This document shows positions 10,001 through 23,577 of a stretch of DNA of 64,000 nt, piece after piece (position 1 is the first letter of the stretch; every line of letters starts with the position of its first letter). Position numbers and translations under genes: made by a program. The DNA is from Plotosus lineatus (taxonomy: Eukaryota > Chordata > Actinopteri > Siluriformes > Plotosidae). The notes under the pieces are model-generated. The model ran no database searches, was not told the DNA's origin, and saw only the letters and a list, made by a program, of their open reading frames with translations. Location of the stretch: contig CM045729.1 in NCBI GenBank assembly GCA_024760905.1, positions 608,501-672,500 on the forward strand. Direction: 5' to 3'.

Positions 10001-10031
<31 letters not shown>
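10001..10031. repeat. (GA)n microsatellite
   Basis: A run of about 15 AG dinucleotides. The surrounding 9725-10150 holds nothing else recognisable. Confidence 0.9.
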
Positions 10032-10038
<7 letters not shown>

Positions 10039-10179
10039 ATATACTCATAATAGTGTAATGGAAATAGAAGAATTTATTATTGCTGAGTACAAGCAGGCAC
10101 TCCAGCATGACTGGCTATGGCAGCATAACTAAAAGAGAGAAAACCAGAAGGAAGGCAAACTCATCCTCAAAGCAAACAT

Positions 10180-10775
10180 GGTGAGCTTTCTTGGCATGAA
10201 GCTTCCACTATTCTTTCCCATAAGATCATTGTATTTCTCATCAACCTTATCTCTCTGTAGTTGCCACAACTCTGCATGTCTCCCGTGTTCTTAAAAATGG
10301 GCACCAGCACACTCCTCTTCCATTCCTCCGGCATCCTCTCACTCTCCAAGACCGTGTTGAATGTTCTTGTCAGAAGGTCTACTGCTACCTCTCCTAGACA
10401 CTTCCATACCTCCACCCTTCTCCTCTGCATCATGCCAGCCAGCTCTCTACCTTTTCCTGTAATAGTTCCAACATTCAAAGTCCCTACTCTCAGTCCTAGA
10501 CTCATACATTCCCTCCTCTCTCAGCCTACAGACACACCTTTCGCCTATCCTTTTTCAACCAACAGAAGCCCAGTTTCCACCAGCACCCTGTTGGATAACA
10601 GCACAGATGGCGGTCGTTGTCAACCCGGGCCTCGACCAATCCAGTATGAAAGTCATCCTGATGATTTGAATATCAAATTTGGCACGTTTTACGCAGGATG
10701 CCCTTCCTGATACAACCCTCTGCATTTATGCGGGCTTGGGACTAGCGTGAGGATGAGCACTGGCTTGCCCCCCCA
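10180..10775 (-). mobile_element. RTE LINE copy C, internally deleted
   Basis: The minus strand reads the 5' region and endonuclease start (MSLGLRVGTLNVGT) to MMQRRRVE, then jumps directly to VWKCLGEVAVDLLTRTF of the polymerase region. The joint is in frame at a short shared GTGGA, giving a 112-codon open frame (10505-10167) that is a deletion product rather than a gene. The left end fades after the SCGNYREI segment. Confidence 0.8.
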
Positions 10776-11450
10776 CACACAGCTACATTAAAACTGTCCA
10801 ATCAAGTGTCTATATGACACTTCATCCATGTGACATGAATTAAAGTTCAGTCATGACTAATCTATCTTGTTTTTGAATGACCGGCTTGTTCGAAATAGAC
10901 TCACTATGAATAGTTTGTAGGGGTTCGCATTTAGTTTAACTCTGATCCCCGCGTTCTTCTCTTCTGTTTCCTGTCACTTTTGCCACTTCAGCGGTGGGGT
11001 GGGGAGGTGCGAGATGGTCTGCTGGCTGATGGCTTTCTGGTAGAGTAAAATCCAAGATGCTATTTTTATTAGAATTGTAGCAGTAATTATCCAAAACAGT
11101 AGCTCAGCCCTGCTATACTGTATATAAGCAGCTCCCCAGGTTCAAACATGGGAAAGAAAATAAGAGTACACAAAATAAAGAACATAGTTCCTACAACACA
11201 GAAAATGTTGGGTCACTGGATCTACCTGCACCACCATGTTGCTCATCAATGAAATCAGAGTCCACATTTAGTCTGATTCAGATCACTTTGGAAAGATTGG
11301 CTCATAGCTGGTTCTGATGCTGTACTGAGGACATGACCCCAAATGCCTCTAGTTTAGATATTTACATTAATTCATTTTCTGATTTTCTCCTCACTGATTA
11401 ATACACACCTGAGGAAGGAGGCACTGTTCTGATGGGACTGTTCTCATTTC
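10776..11450. other. No gene seen before the next tspear exon
   Basis: Unique-looking intronic sequence with a short C-run near 10768. No element recognised. Confidence 0.5.
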
Positions 11451-11452
11451 AG

Positions 11453-11631
11453 ACATTTGGAGCAATTGATTGGGAGATGTTTCGGATTGATAACAGGTTC
11501 TTTCTGGCTGTAGCAAATTCTCAGAAACTTGGTTCCTCCAACTCTGATCTCTACATCATCAACTCCACCATCTATGAACTTAACACTATCTCACAGAGTT
11601 TCATCAAGTTCCAAGATATAGAAACAAGAGG
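11453..11631 (+). CDS. tspear: tspear exon with EAR repeats (third visible)
   Basis: The acceptor TTCTCATTTCAG is followed in phase 0 by [20 protein letters not shown], continuing the unit left open at 6493, then INSTIYELN and a new unit start [11 protein letters not shown]. The donor is GTGAGT. The phase-2 end matches the next exon. The reading frame is open throughout. Confidence 0.88.
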
Positions 11632-11726
11632 GTGAGTAAATAATACAGTTCATTGGATCCTCATCGTGGTCATAGTGGCCTGTGATGGACACTAATTTTG
11701 AACATAGTGATGATTTGTATTTGCAG

Positions 11727-11828
11727 TGCTTTAGATTGGGAGTTCTTCACGGTGGGTGAGGATAAGTTCCTTGTTGTGGCAAATTCATATGATGGAGCTT
11801 CGTTCTCATTAAATAGTGTTATATACAG
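11727..11828 (+). CDS. tspear: tspear exon with EAR repeat (fourth visible)
   Basis: The acceptor TTTGCAG leads into [10 protein letters not shown] and [10 protein letters not shown], ending SVIYR at donor GTGAGT. The phase-2 to phase-2 arrangement joins cleanly to the final exon. It is a 102-base exon holding the core of one propeller blade. Confidence 0.88.
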
Positions 11829-11954
11829 GTGAGTGGATCATACCATTATGGTATAGCATTACAATTCACATGTAATGGAAGAGTTTGAACTTATGTGAGC
11901 TCGGACATTAGTGGATCAGTCTTTTTCAGACATTCCTTCCTTTCTGAAACAATG

Positions 11955-12195
11955 AGTCCTACCAGAGTTGCTGAGAAAGGTGCAGCCTATCTCAGATGAC
12001 TGGGAGATGGCAGGGCACACCCTGAACAGCTCAACAGTCCATCACAGAACGAATACATTCACACACACCTAGGGGCAATTTGTAATAGCCAAATTGCCTA
12101 CTATGTATGCCTGAGGACTGTGGGGAAAAAACAGGTCCTCAGAGAAAACGGAGTACATACAAATTCAACATACACCCAGTCTCACTGAGCCGGGA
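11955..12195 (+). mobile_element. L2-type 3' region
   Basis: Recognisable words in order: GCAGCCTATCTCAGATGACTG, CACACCCTGAACAG, CACACACACCTAGGGGCAAT and TACATACAAATTCAACATAC. They correspond to the 3' untranslated part of a very common teleost LINE. No coding region. Confidence 0.55.
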
Positions 12196-12279
12196 TTATG
12201 TTAATTAAATTAGTAAAATCCACCCTACACACTACACATTCCTAAAATATTAAGAGAAAGATAAAGAGATCTTTCTTGT

Positions 12280-12665
12280 CACTGAGCAACTCCAGAATGG
12301 AATAAGATCCAGCCCCTCTCAAGATAGGTGGTTCCAGAGCCAAAGCTATGCATTGAGGGGAGTGTGACCATATCTAGGCAGTATCTCTCCACCTCATGCA
12401 CCAGCTCAGGCTCCTTCTTCACCAGAGAGGTGACAGTCTATGTCCCAAGAGTCAGAGTCAGTAGCCGAGGATCAGTCTGACAGAGCCCATGTCTTCAGTT
12501 GCCAACCAACTCACACTGCACCCAACCCCTACAGCCCTTCCCACAGGTGGTGGGTCCATGGGAGGGCGGATCCACCTCTCCTTTTCGAGTGGGGAATGGG
12601 CCGGACTACATGGGCAAAAGCCCGACTGCCAGGTGCTCGCCTTCGAGCCCGTGACTGTTACGTAT
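12280..12665 (-). mobile_element. Rex3 fragment, inverted 5' piece
   Basis: Matches the 5'/endonuclease-start part of the fuller Rex3 at 33290-33660 in the same (minus) orientation, from GAGCAACTCCAGAAT onward. It stops near 12665, where a plus-strand Rex3 piece begins. Confidence 0.75.
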
Positions 12666-12669
12666 GCCT

Positions 12670-13660
12670 AATGGATTCTATCGGACGAGCCCCCAATTGC
12701 GGCTGCATATTCTGGACACTTTGGTGAAGAGAGAAGCTGAGCTGTCAACCGATCACCACCTGGTGGTGAGCTGGCTCTGACGGTGGGGGAAGCTGCCCTC
12801 TAGACCGGGCAGGTCCAAGCATGTAATTAGGGTCTCCTGGCAACATTTGGCAGAGTCTCTGGTCAGAGAGACCTTTAACTCCCACCTCCAGCAGAGTTAC
12901 AACCACGTCCCAAAGGAGGCAGGTGACATGGAATTCAAATAAGCCATGTTTCGTGCCTCCATTGCTGAGGCAGGAGCCCACAACAATGGCTGGAAGGTCA
13001 TCGATGTCTGTTGTGGCACTAACCCCCGAACTCGGTGGTGGATACTTATAGTGAAGGGGGCTGTCCAGCTGAAAAAGGAGGCCTATTGGGTCTTATTGGC
13101 TTGTGGAACTCCCGAGGCAGCAGACAGATACCGGCAGACCAAATATTCTGCAGCATGAGCTGTTGCTGATGCAAAATCACATGCATGGGAGGAGTTCAGT
13201 CAGGGCCTGGAAAGTGACTATTGGTTAGCCTTGAAAAGTTTCTGGACCACCATCCAACGCCTCAGGAGGGGAAGTAGTGCTCCACAAATGCTGTTTATAG
13301 GAGAAGAGTGGAGCTGCTCACCTAACTGGTGATGTTGTCAGGAGGTGGAAGGAATACTTTTCATTGTCAGTGATTCTGTTCATAATTTTTATGTACAGAA
13401 TTTCTAGGCTCAGATGAGTTGTTTAGGGATTCTGGTTCAGTGGACATCGGATCTCGTCTTTGCTTCTTGCAGATGATGGTGTCCTTTTGGCTTCATCAAT
13501 CCACGCAGTCAAGTGCGAAGAGGCCAGGCTGAGAATCAGCACCTCCAAGTCCAAAGCCATGGTTCTCCGCTGGAAAAGGGTGGAAATGCACCATCCCAGT
13601 CTGGAATAAGGTCCTGCCCTAAGTGGAGGAATTCCAGTATCTAGGGGTCTTATTCACGAG
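12670..13660 (+). mobile_element. Rex3 fragment, forward piece, internally deleted
   Basis: Continues Rex3 on the plus strand from the end of the endonuclease (ACCGATCACCACCTGGTGGT, the Asp-His-x-x-Val region) into the linker and polymerase start. After about 13330 a large piece is missing before the SDSVHNF and LASS remnants and the [12 protein letters not shown] segment. It has many stops. It ends in the (GT)n tract at the last tspear exon. Confidence 0.75.
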
Positions 13661-13665
13661 TGGTT

Positions 13666-13666
<1 letters not shown>

Positions 13667-13718
<52 letters not shown>
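13667..13718. repeat. (GT)n tract at the last tspear acceptor
   Basis: The GT run is followed by CTTCAG and the exon at 13725. Confidence 0.95.
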
Positions 13719-13719
<1 letters not shown>

Positions 13720-13724
13720 TTCAG

Positions 13725-13887
13725 GTGGCAGGGTTATGAAGGATTTGTACCTGTGCACAGACTGAACACACATGGATGCAGAGATTGGGAATTCTTCACT
13801 TCCTCTGATGGATCTTACCTCATTTCCTCCAGTGCCAGAGCTGCGTACTCCAAGGTGCTTAAACTGAAAACATATTTCCAGCATTAG
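13725..13887 (+). CDS. tspear: tspear last coding exon with stop
   Basis: The acceptor (GT)n-CTTCAG joins in phase to the 11828 donor and completes [12 protein letters not shown]. The last blade follows: [20 protein letters not shown], then [12 protein letters not shown] and TAG at 13885-13887. A short tail after the last repeat fits the TSPEAR C-terminus. No AATAAA is obvious just downstream. The exon is intact despite Rex3 debris ending directly before its microsatellite. Confidence 0.88.
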
Positions 13888-14662
13888 ATCAGAAAATTTC
13901 CAACATCAGGACATTCACAGCACAGTGTTCGATCACAACCCAAGACTTAGGACACTTCTCAAAACACATATCCGTCCTTCCCCTGCATCTCAATCCATAC
14001 TTGAACCAGAACATATTCTTGTCTACAATATTTGTTGGTCGTCCAATTCTCTTATTTTTGCATCAATGATCAGAAAGCATTAAGCGATGACACATGAGAG
14101 CAGCCTACCTGAAAGAACCCTATGTCACGATAGAAATAACCTGCTCTCATATGATACTGGATGCTTTTTATGTAGCAGTCCCAATTCCACTTCCATCATC
14201 TGCGCTGCCATCATTTGAGCTCCATGTGATGGTTCAGAGGAAACAAAGTCACAATTCTCTGAAAACACATTTCCTCAATTCCATGCATCTCGCATCGTTT
14301 ACACTCTTCTCTCTGTGTTTCTTTGGTAGAAGGGACTAAAATGCAAGGTTGGGACACAAGTGAGGTAAACAAGGTTGCAATTTAAGGGTTTTAAGAAGCA
14401 CTCCTGTGTACTTATGGTGTAGTAAATCCCACCCAACTCTGTGTTTTTATTGGTGATTTGTTTTAACCAATTCCAACTGTTTTGCTCACAGAATTTTTTC
14501 TTATTGGCTGCTGGCAGCCAGAAAAATGGAAGGACATCTTTTTACAGAGGTTCTGTACACTTAGATAACTGTGATATTGAACTCCAAACTAAATGATGTG
14601 ACTGTACTGTAATGAAACAGATTAGTGGTGGGGTTACCATTGACAAAAATTAGCATTTAATT
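13888..14662. other. tspear 3' flank, no further gene seen
   Basis: Probably 3' UTR and intergenic sequence. A short frame at 14094-14339 has no recognisable motif. Confidence 0.5.
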
Positions 14663-14676
14663 AAAATTAGCATTTC

Positions 14677-14929
14677 TCAACTGTCTATGGTAAGAGGCAA
14701 GTAATAGAACCATTGCTGACTTTCGACAAGAGTAGGCTGCAAAGCCGTCAGTGTTTTTTTCCCCTTGCTAAGGGTTGTGTCAGGAAGGGTATCATATAAG
14801 GCTAAAAACCTATGCCAAATCAAACATGCGAATAATTAATATGACTTCCATGAAGATAGAGGCAGATAATTCACGGTGGCGACCCCTGAGAAAAAAGGGA
14901 ACAGCTGAAAGAAAAAGAAGAAGAAGAAT
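14677..14929 (+). mobile_element. SINE with RTE-type tail, 5' truncated (copy S2)
   Basis: Flanked by AAAATTAGCATTTC (14663-14676) and AAAATTACCATTTC (14930-14943), a 14-bp target duplication with one change. It lacks the tRNA-like head, starting at CAACTGTCTATGG, and ends GGTGGCGACCCCTGAG..GAAAAAGAAGAAGAAG. Confidence 0.82.
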
Positions 14930-14943
14930 AAAATTACCATTTC

Positions 14944-15770
14944 ATGGGTTGAAAATGACTCAAAATGCCCTCTACTGGTTAAAATCTTTCTCGACCAGTG
15001 CTATAGTAAAGTCAACTGTTTAGGCGTTTACTGTATTTATGAAGAAAAAAAATGTGAGTTTCCTACAATCAGAGGTAGTCAGCAGTTTCCACCTGCCCAT
15101 GAACTGCAGTGCTTACCTTCCACTCTCTTGTTCTCATTTCCATGTGGTCAAGCTCAGAGATTATATGCTTTAAATGTCAACCAGTTCAGTATAATAAATA
15201 TATGAGTAATAAAATTAAGTTTAAGTTCCATAAAAATGAGCTTCATCAGCTTGGTGCAGCGCCCTCTATTGGGAACGCTGTATACAGCATTAAGATGAAT
15301 TCTTAAAAATAACTTTTTCGTCTGCTAAATATAATAATTATTTTCTAAAAAAATGCATTTTTATTTACTTACTCACTGTACTTGTAAAAACTGTTACTCA
15401 GATTAAAAATTTCACAACTGTTTACAAATACAATTGATCTGTAATTAATTTGCACACAGTAGAGCTGAAAGTTTTTAATTATTATTTATATTATTATTAT
15501 TAGTAGTAGTAGTAGTATTTTAGAAATATTTGTTGTCTATGCAGATGAACTTGCCAGCTGTCAAAGCAAGGCATATTGTAAACTAATATTTATGAAAGTT
15601 ACTTTTGTTCAATAGATACTTGCATGTGTTTATTATTTAATTATATTGAATGCTAATTAATGATTATAAAAATATTTAAAATGTGACCTGTGTTTCTTTC
15701 ATTTACAATATGAATAAAATTTAAATTATAATAATATTTTACCATGAAACTGATGTCTTCAGTTCTGTTT
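14944..15770. other. No gene seen; AT-rich
   Basis: AT-rich unique sequence with a (TAG)n run near 15500. No element or coding region recognised. Confidence 0.5.
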
Positions 15771-15771
15771 G

Positions 15772-15774
<3 letters not shown>

Positions 15775-15848
<74 letters not shown>
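15775..15848. repeat. (GT)n microsatellite
   Basis: More than 35 uninterrupted GT units. Confidence 0.97.
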
Positions 15849-15851
<3 letters not shown>

Positions 15852-16065
15852 TAAACACTCACACTACCATTCACACTCACACCAAGGGGTGATTTGGAAC
15901 AGCCAATTCCTCTCAGGAAATCAGAGAACCCTGAGGAAAATCCATGCAAGCACAGGGAGAACATGCAATCTCCACACAGAAATGCTCGAGCTGGGAATCA
16001 AAACCAGGACCTTCTTGCTGTGAGGTGGACGTGCTGACCGCCAGGTCACTGTACCGCTTAAATAT
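15849..16065 (+). mobile_element. L2-type 3' region
   Basis: Contains CACTCACACCAAGGGGTGAT, ATCAGAGAACCCTGAGGAAA, CACAGGGAGAACATGC and CAATCTCCACACAGAAA, the same kind of teleost LINE tail as at 11955-12195 but longer at its right end. Confidence 0.6.
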
Positions 16066-16340
16066 AAATAATAAAAATAATATAAATGTATACTATTATT
16101 TTTATTTGACAAAAAGGCACTTTTTATATATTTTAATTGCTATGAGGAGTATTTTAGAGAAATATTACAAAAAAAATATGAATGAAAAAGAAGATCCTAC
16201 CCTCCCTTTAATCTGATGACCGTGTGGGAAATTCGATGAGGTGGAGCAAGATTGGCGTATGGGGCGGAACTGGGGCGCTGTGTGTTTTGGTCCCATGGAC
16301 TGAGGAAGGCCTGTGTCCTGCCGATCTAATATGTCATATA

Positions 16341-16602
16341 CAGTAGGCCCTCGATATTCGCGGGGCTTCGGTTCCAGCCCCTCCTGCGAATGAAGATAAT
16401 CCATGAGTTCTGCACCTGGAAGTAAAACTCCATGTATCATATTACATGCATGAATGATCAACCGGAAGTAAAATACCGTGTATCTATTGCAGTGCTAAAA
16501 TAGGCTTCTTAAATACATTCTATAGACAGTCTTACTCATTAATACAGTTTTAATATAGTAAAATGTAATGATTAAGAAAAACTTTTCAATTTTTACCATT
16601 AT
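16341..16602 (-). mobile_element. Tigger-like DNA element, copy 1 (no Gypsy insert)
   Basis: The right-hand terminus (left on the plus strand) is TA-CAGTAGGCCCTCG. The same sequence, inverted, occurs at 28489-28528 plus 36638-36875, where a Gypsy element interrupts it. TA flanks and the CAGTAGGCCCTCG end fit Tc1/pogo (Tigger) elements. Its other end is lost at RTE copy D. Confidence 0.65.
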
Positions 16603-17009
16603 ATTTTTTCTTCTTCTTTTCCTTTCAGGGGTCACCAAAGCGAATCATCTGTTTCCATTTCACTCGATCCTGTGCATCATTTTCTCTTATACCAATTACC
16701 TTCATGTCTTCCTTCACCACATCCATAAATCTTCTCTTTGGTCTTCCTCTGGGCCTTCTGCCTGGTAGTTCCAACCTCAGCATCCGACAACCAATATACT
16801 CACTATCCCTCCACTGTACATCTCCAAACCATCTCAATCTAGCCTCTCTGCCTTTGTCTGCAAAACCTCTTACATGTGCTGTCCCTCTGATTAACTCATT
16901 TCTGATCTTATCAATCCTCGTTACTCCCAAAGATAACCTCAACATTTTCATATCTGCTACCTCCAGTTCAGCCTCCTGTCTTTTCCTCAGCGCCACTCTT
17001 TCTAAACCA
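16603..17009 (-). mobile_element. RTE LINE copy D, 3' fragment
   Basis: The tail CTTCTTCTTTTCCTTTCAGG lies at the left end. The minus strand encodes the C-terminus (MLRLSLGVTRIDKIRNELIR, WFGDVQWRDSEYIG). It is 5' truncated near 17009, where unrelated sequence starts. Confidence 0.82.
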
Positions 17010-17408
17010 AGGGCGTAGGTTGGTCTGACTGTGAGAGGGTGCACATCTTGGTTGACCGGAACTCGAGTCCCAGAGGCTATAATTTTATTTATTATATTAC
17101 TAAGCACTTTGGGGGGAACCAGGTACATCAGTGGGTAGAATTATGAACTGCAAATAAATATAGCTCAACCAAAAACATTCTCAAATATATTTCAAATTAC
17201 ATCTGTAAGTACATGTGCTAAATACATTTACAAATTGAGCTAACTTTATTTATCTATTGAAAGGCACAAACAAATATTAATACATATTTACAGCACAAAG
17301 ACATACTATTAATTTTATAAAAGTACTGACCATTACGCTGCAGATACAGGCTGGTTGGCTTATGATTATTTTAGCGATTCATTCTCTTCTATGACTTGAC
17401 TATGGCTA
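17010..17408. other. No gene seen
   Basis: AT-rich sequence with nothing identified. It begins with a GGGCGTAGG word often seen at fish repeat edges. Confidence 0.4.
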
Positions 17409-19092
17409 TAACTTGTATGCTAGGTTGGACAGTAAGGAGGGAGACAATGATTTATACTGGTTACAGCACAGAGTGGGAAATGTGTTGACTGATGACAGAA
17501 GTGTGCTGGGAAGATGGAAAGAGTACTTTGAAGAGCGAATGAATGAGGAAAATGAAAGAGAGAAAAAGAGTAGAAGGGGTGACAGTTGAGGACCAGGAAG
17601 TAGCAAAGATTTGTAAGGGTGAAGTGAGGAGGGCATTGAAGAGGATGAAGAATGGAAAGGCAGTTGGTCCTGATGACATACCGGTGGAGGTATGGAAGTG
17701 TCTAGGGGAGGTAGCAGTAGATTTTCTGACAAGAATATTCAACAAGGTCTTAGAAAGTGAGCAGATGCCAGAGGAATGGAGGAGAAGTGTGCTTGTGCCC
17801 ATTTTTAAGAACAAGGGAGATGTACAGAGTTGTGGCAACTACAGAGGGATAAAGTTGATGAGCCATACGATGAAGTTATGGGAAAGAATAGTGGAAGCCA
17901 GACAAAGGGCAGAGGTCAGCATTTGTGAACAACAGTTTGGTTTCATGCCAAGAAAGAGCACCACAGATGCAGTGTTTGCTTTGAGGATGTTAATAGAGAA
18001 GTACAGAGAAGGTCAGAAGGAGCTGCATTGTGCCTTTGTGGATCTGGAGAAAGCATATGACAGGGTGCCGAGAGAAGAACTGTGGTATTGTATGAGGAAG
18101 TCTGGAGTGACAGAGAAGTATGTTAGAGTGGTGCAGGACATGTATGAGAGATGTAAGACAGGGGTGAGGTGTGCTGTCTGTGTGACAGAAGAGTTCAAGG
18201 TGGAGGTGGGACTGCATCAAGGGTCAGCTCTCAGCCCCTTCTTGTTTGCTATGGTGATGGACAGGCTGACAGACGAGGTTAGACAAGAATCTCCATGGAC
18301 TATGATGTTTGCAGATGACATCGTGATCTGTAGTGAGAGCAGAGAACAAGTGGAGGAAAATCTAGAGAGGTGGAGGTATGCCCTGGAAAGGAGGGGATTG
18401 AAGGTTTGTCTCAATAAGACAGAATACATGTGTGTGAACGACAAGGACCCAAGAGGAACTTTGAAGTTACAGGGGGCAGAGATAAAGAAGGTGGAGGATT
18501 TTAAGTACTTAGGCTCAACAATCCAGAGCAATGGAGAGTCTGGAAAAGAGGTGAAGAAGCGCGTGCAGGCTGGTTGGAATGGATGGAGAAGTGTCCGGTG
18601 TGATGTGTGATAGGAGAGTATCGGCAAGAATGAAGGGAAAAGTGTACAAGACGGTGATGAGGCCAGCAATGTTGTATGGTTTAGAGACAGTGGCCCTGGG
18701 GAAAAGACAGGAGTCAGAGTTGGACTTAGCGGAGATGAAAATGTTGAGGTTCTCTTTGGGAGTAACGAGGATGGATAGGATCAGAAATGAGTACATCAGA
18801 GGGACAGCACATGTTAGATGTTTTGGAGACAAAGTCAGAGAGGCTAGATTGAGATGGTTTGGACATGTAAAGAGGAGGGATAGTGAGTATATTGGTAGTA
18901 GGATGCTGAGGTTGGAACTACCAGGCAAAAGGCCCTGAGGAAGACCAAAGAGAAGATTTATGGATGTGGTGAAGGCGGACATGAAGGTCGTTGGAGTAAG
19001 AGTAGAAGATGTAGATGATAGGGAGAGATGGAGGCAGATCATTTGCTGTGGCGACCCCTGAAGGGAACAGCCGAAAGGAAAAGAAGAAGAAG
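17409..19092 (+). mobile_element. RTE LINE copy E, polymerase half
   Basis: A 5'-truncated copy running from the linker (LDSKEGDND-like) through the polymerase to the tail GGCGACCCCTGAAGGGAACA..AAAAGAAGAAGAAG at 19092. It belongs to the sequence subfamily with LNKTEYMCVNDKDPRGTL, shared with copy I. Confidence 0.88.
17543..18610 (+). pseudogene. RTE reverse transcriptase, copy E
   Basis: An open frame of 355 codons covers the polymerase of an RTE-type LINE, which primes reverse transcription at nicked target DNA. Visible boxes: VPIFKNKGD and NYRGIKLMS, QFGFMPRKSTTDA, A box FVDLEKAYDRVPR, B box LHQGSALSPFLFAMVMD, C box MMFADDIVIC, and EDFKYLGSTI. At about 18590 a one-base change shifts the frame; the rest continues at 18579-18938, where a TGA ends it inside the Gly-Lys-Arg-Pro segment. 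The endonuclease is missing. Teleost annotation often mislabels this family as craniofacial-development-protein-2-like. Confidence 0.85.
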
Positions 19093-19209
19093 TTTGGATG
19101 CTGTCGCTTCCCCACTCTACATGGTCAACCACGTCCGTTTGACAGTGTGGTGGCTATCACAGCATCCCTCATGTCTGTCTTCCTTTCAGTTCTCTCTCTA
19201 TATATATAT

Positions 19210-19525
19210 AGTGGAGCCGGTGGTGTCATGGTTAGAGTGTTGGGCTCATGATTGGGAGGTTGTGAGTTCAAATCCCACTGAGACCCTCACAGTGCTAAGA
19301 CCCCTGGGCAAGGTCTCAACCACAAGTGTGCCTCAGTTCACCCATCAGTATAAATGGGTACCAGTAAAAATATACTGGGAAGGTAACCTGCGATGGACTA
19401 GCGTCCCATCCAGGAGGAGTTCAACTCCTGATTGCTTCATGCTACGGAAACCGGGGATAAGCACCGGCCTGATGAGATGCTAGGCTCGGGTATAAAAACC
19501 CAAACAGTTAATCAATCAAAAATAT
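19210..19525 (+). mobile_element. tRNA-headed SINE, second family (copy S5)
   Basis: The head GGTGTCATGGTTAGAGTG (A box) and GAGTTCAAATCCCACTG (B box) resembles a tRNA gene. The body reads CTGGGAAGGTAACCTGCGATGG and TAGCGTCCCATCCAGG, and the end has (ATCA)n-like text. A second copy, inverted, is at 28137-28446. It is distinct from the RTE-tailed SINEs. Confidence 0.75.
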
Positions 19526-19540
19526 ATAAATACATATATA

Positions 19541-21650
<2,110 letters not shown>

Positions 21651-21654
21651 GGGG

Positions 21655-22045
21655 CCCTCTCTGCAGCCGTGAGGTGGGGGGGGGCACTAACCAGTGTCTC
21701 GCCCCCTCATGCCGGTGCCAAGCCCGGAGAAATGCAGAGGGTTGTGTCAGGAAGGGCATCCGACGTAAAACCAATGCCAAACATTTATGATGCAAATCAG
21801 AAGTATTACCCCCATACTGGATCGGTCGAGGCCCGGGTTAACAACGACCGCCATCAGTGCTGCCAATCAACAGGGTGCTGATGGAAATTGGACTTCTGTT
21901 GGTCGAAGACGTCGAAGATGGATGTGGTGAAGGAAGACATGAAGGTCGTTGGAGTCAGAAAAGAAGATGCGGAGGACAGGGTGAGGTGGAGGCGGCTGAT
22001 TTGCTGTGGCGACCCCTGAAGGGAGCAGCCAAAAGTAAAAGAAGA
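21655..22045 (+). mobile_element. Minimal RTE derivative, copy G
   Basis: A 390-bp unit joins an intact 5' end (CTGCAGCCGTGAGGTGGG to GTTGGTCGAAGACGTCGAAG) directly to the last ~130 bases of the LINE (ATGGATGTGGTGAAGGAAGA to CCAAAAGTAAAAGAAG). It keeps both termini and no enzyme, so it could be mobilised only in trans. Confidence 0.85.
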
Positions 22046-22653
22046 TATACAGGGGTCCCTCGCTACTTTGCTCTTCAATTTATGTGGCTTCAGTGCATCA
22101 CTGTTTTTAAAAAATAAATAAATAAATAAATATTCATAGAATTAAAAAATAAGGAAATTAAGGAAGAATATGGGAAAAGGTTATGGAAAATGCCACAAAA
22201 ACAAGGCCAATTATGAAAAAAAAAAAAACTCAACCAAGACCCGAAATCTCCCATCAAAACCATCCAGAGATACGAATATTGCTGTCCGAAGTCGAAAGTG
22301 AAAGGGAAAGTGAAATGAAATTGAGGAATAGAAATAGAAATGGAATTAAATCTATAGAAAGATATATCATAAATATAAGTATGAAATATGATTAAACATT
22401 ATCCCGAGGTACACTTAATACTCGGCTCCAGCAGAGGGGTGTGGCTGACATGGAGGTCCGATAAGAGAAGCAAAATGATACATTTCTGAACTCTAAAACT
22501 TTCAAAGAAGAAACAAATTGACTCCAGTGTTATTATTGAAGTGGAGAAGAGTGAAACTTTCTCTAAATCTGATCAGATCCGCTGTGTTGTGCTGTGCTTG
22601 AGAGGAACCACGAGTTTAAACACGGGATATAATGATATGTACAGATGATGATG

Positions 22654-22703
<50 letters not shown>

Positions 22704-23577
22704 ATACAGTATAGTGTTAGATCCGTTGAATGTGGAAGAAGACGACTGGAGACTGGTTTTGAGTTGAATATGAGAAGCTTTTTTGCGTCGTCTGCAGAGG
22801 ACGGAGACCCAACAAACATGCATAAAAGACACGCTAGTTAAGGTCTGAGGTCTCCCTCGCGGGGGGGTGCTTTTAAGGGCTGCAGACCAGGTTTCTCCTT
22901 CCGGGTTTGTGACTGGGTCTTTGATGCGTTGTTATCTCAACAGGATGCGATGAATCTGGGCTCTTTCCAGGTGCCTAGCCCCCACACCCCCCCACCTCCT
23001 GACCTCGAAGGTATTTACAACTAGAAACTATCTGGTCTGTTGAAGATCACACTGACCGTGGAAGGCTCTGTGTGTCACGGGTCCCCAGCATGCACTTTTA
23101 CAATAGACTTGAACAATGGCCCCTTAAGCATATCAATTGATTATTCTCAACAAGTATTTAAGTATAGCAAAACAGAAAAATAAAGCACCATTATATAGTT
23201 ATATAAAGCAGTATGTGCACCAGAGAACATGATAATGTGATACACTTTTACAATTGGTTACTTATACAAGATTTAAACATACGTTCCCCTCAAAAGAATG
23301 CCCTGTAACGACTTATAAACTAATTCATCTAACCGGCTGGTTCTAACTTCTTTGTCAGCTCGGGAGCGTCTGCACTTACATTGTTGCATCTGTGTGTGCA
23401 AGCGCATCTACGCGCATGCGTGTGCACGTGAGTATATGTATGTGTGTCGTCTTCTTCTCATGCAGTCCAATCTATATGTGTGTGTATTTAAATTTTATTT
23501 ACATCTTATGTATTATTTTTGAATGTTTAATTGTTATTATAAGCATTTATAGCATTGAATATGTATTTATTGATATT
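22046..23577. other. No gene seen; holds a (GA)n tract
   Basis: A (GA)n microsatellite lies at 22660-22699. The start (22050-22110) has CAGGGGTCCCTCGCTACTTTG, a DNA-transposon-like end. The rest is AT-rich without a recognisable frame. Confidence 0.5.

Noticed and set aside
10167..10505. Novel fusion protein of a GTLNVGT domain and a polymerase piece
   Set aside because: It is an internally deleted RTE copy; the open frame across the joint is a deletion product.
13654..13884. Minus-strand frame with poly His-Thr
   Set aside because: Antisense of the last tspear exon and its (GT)n tract.
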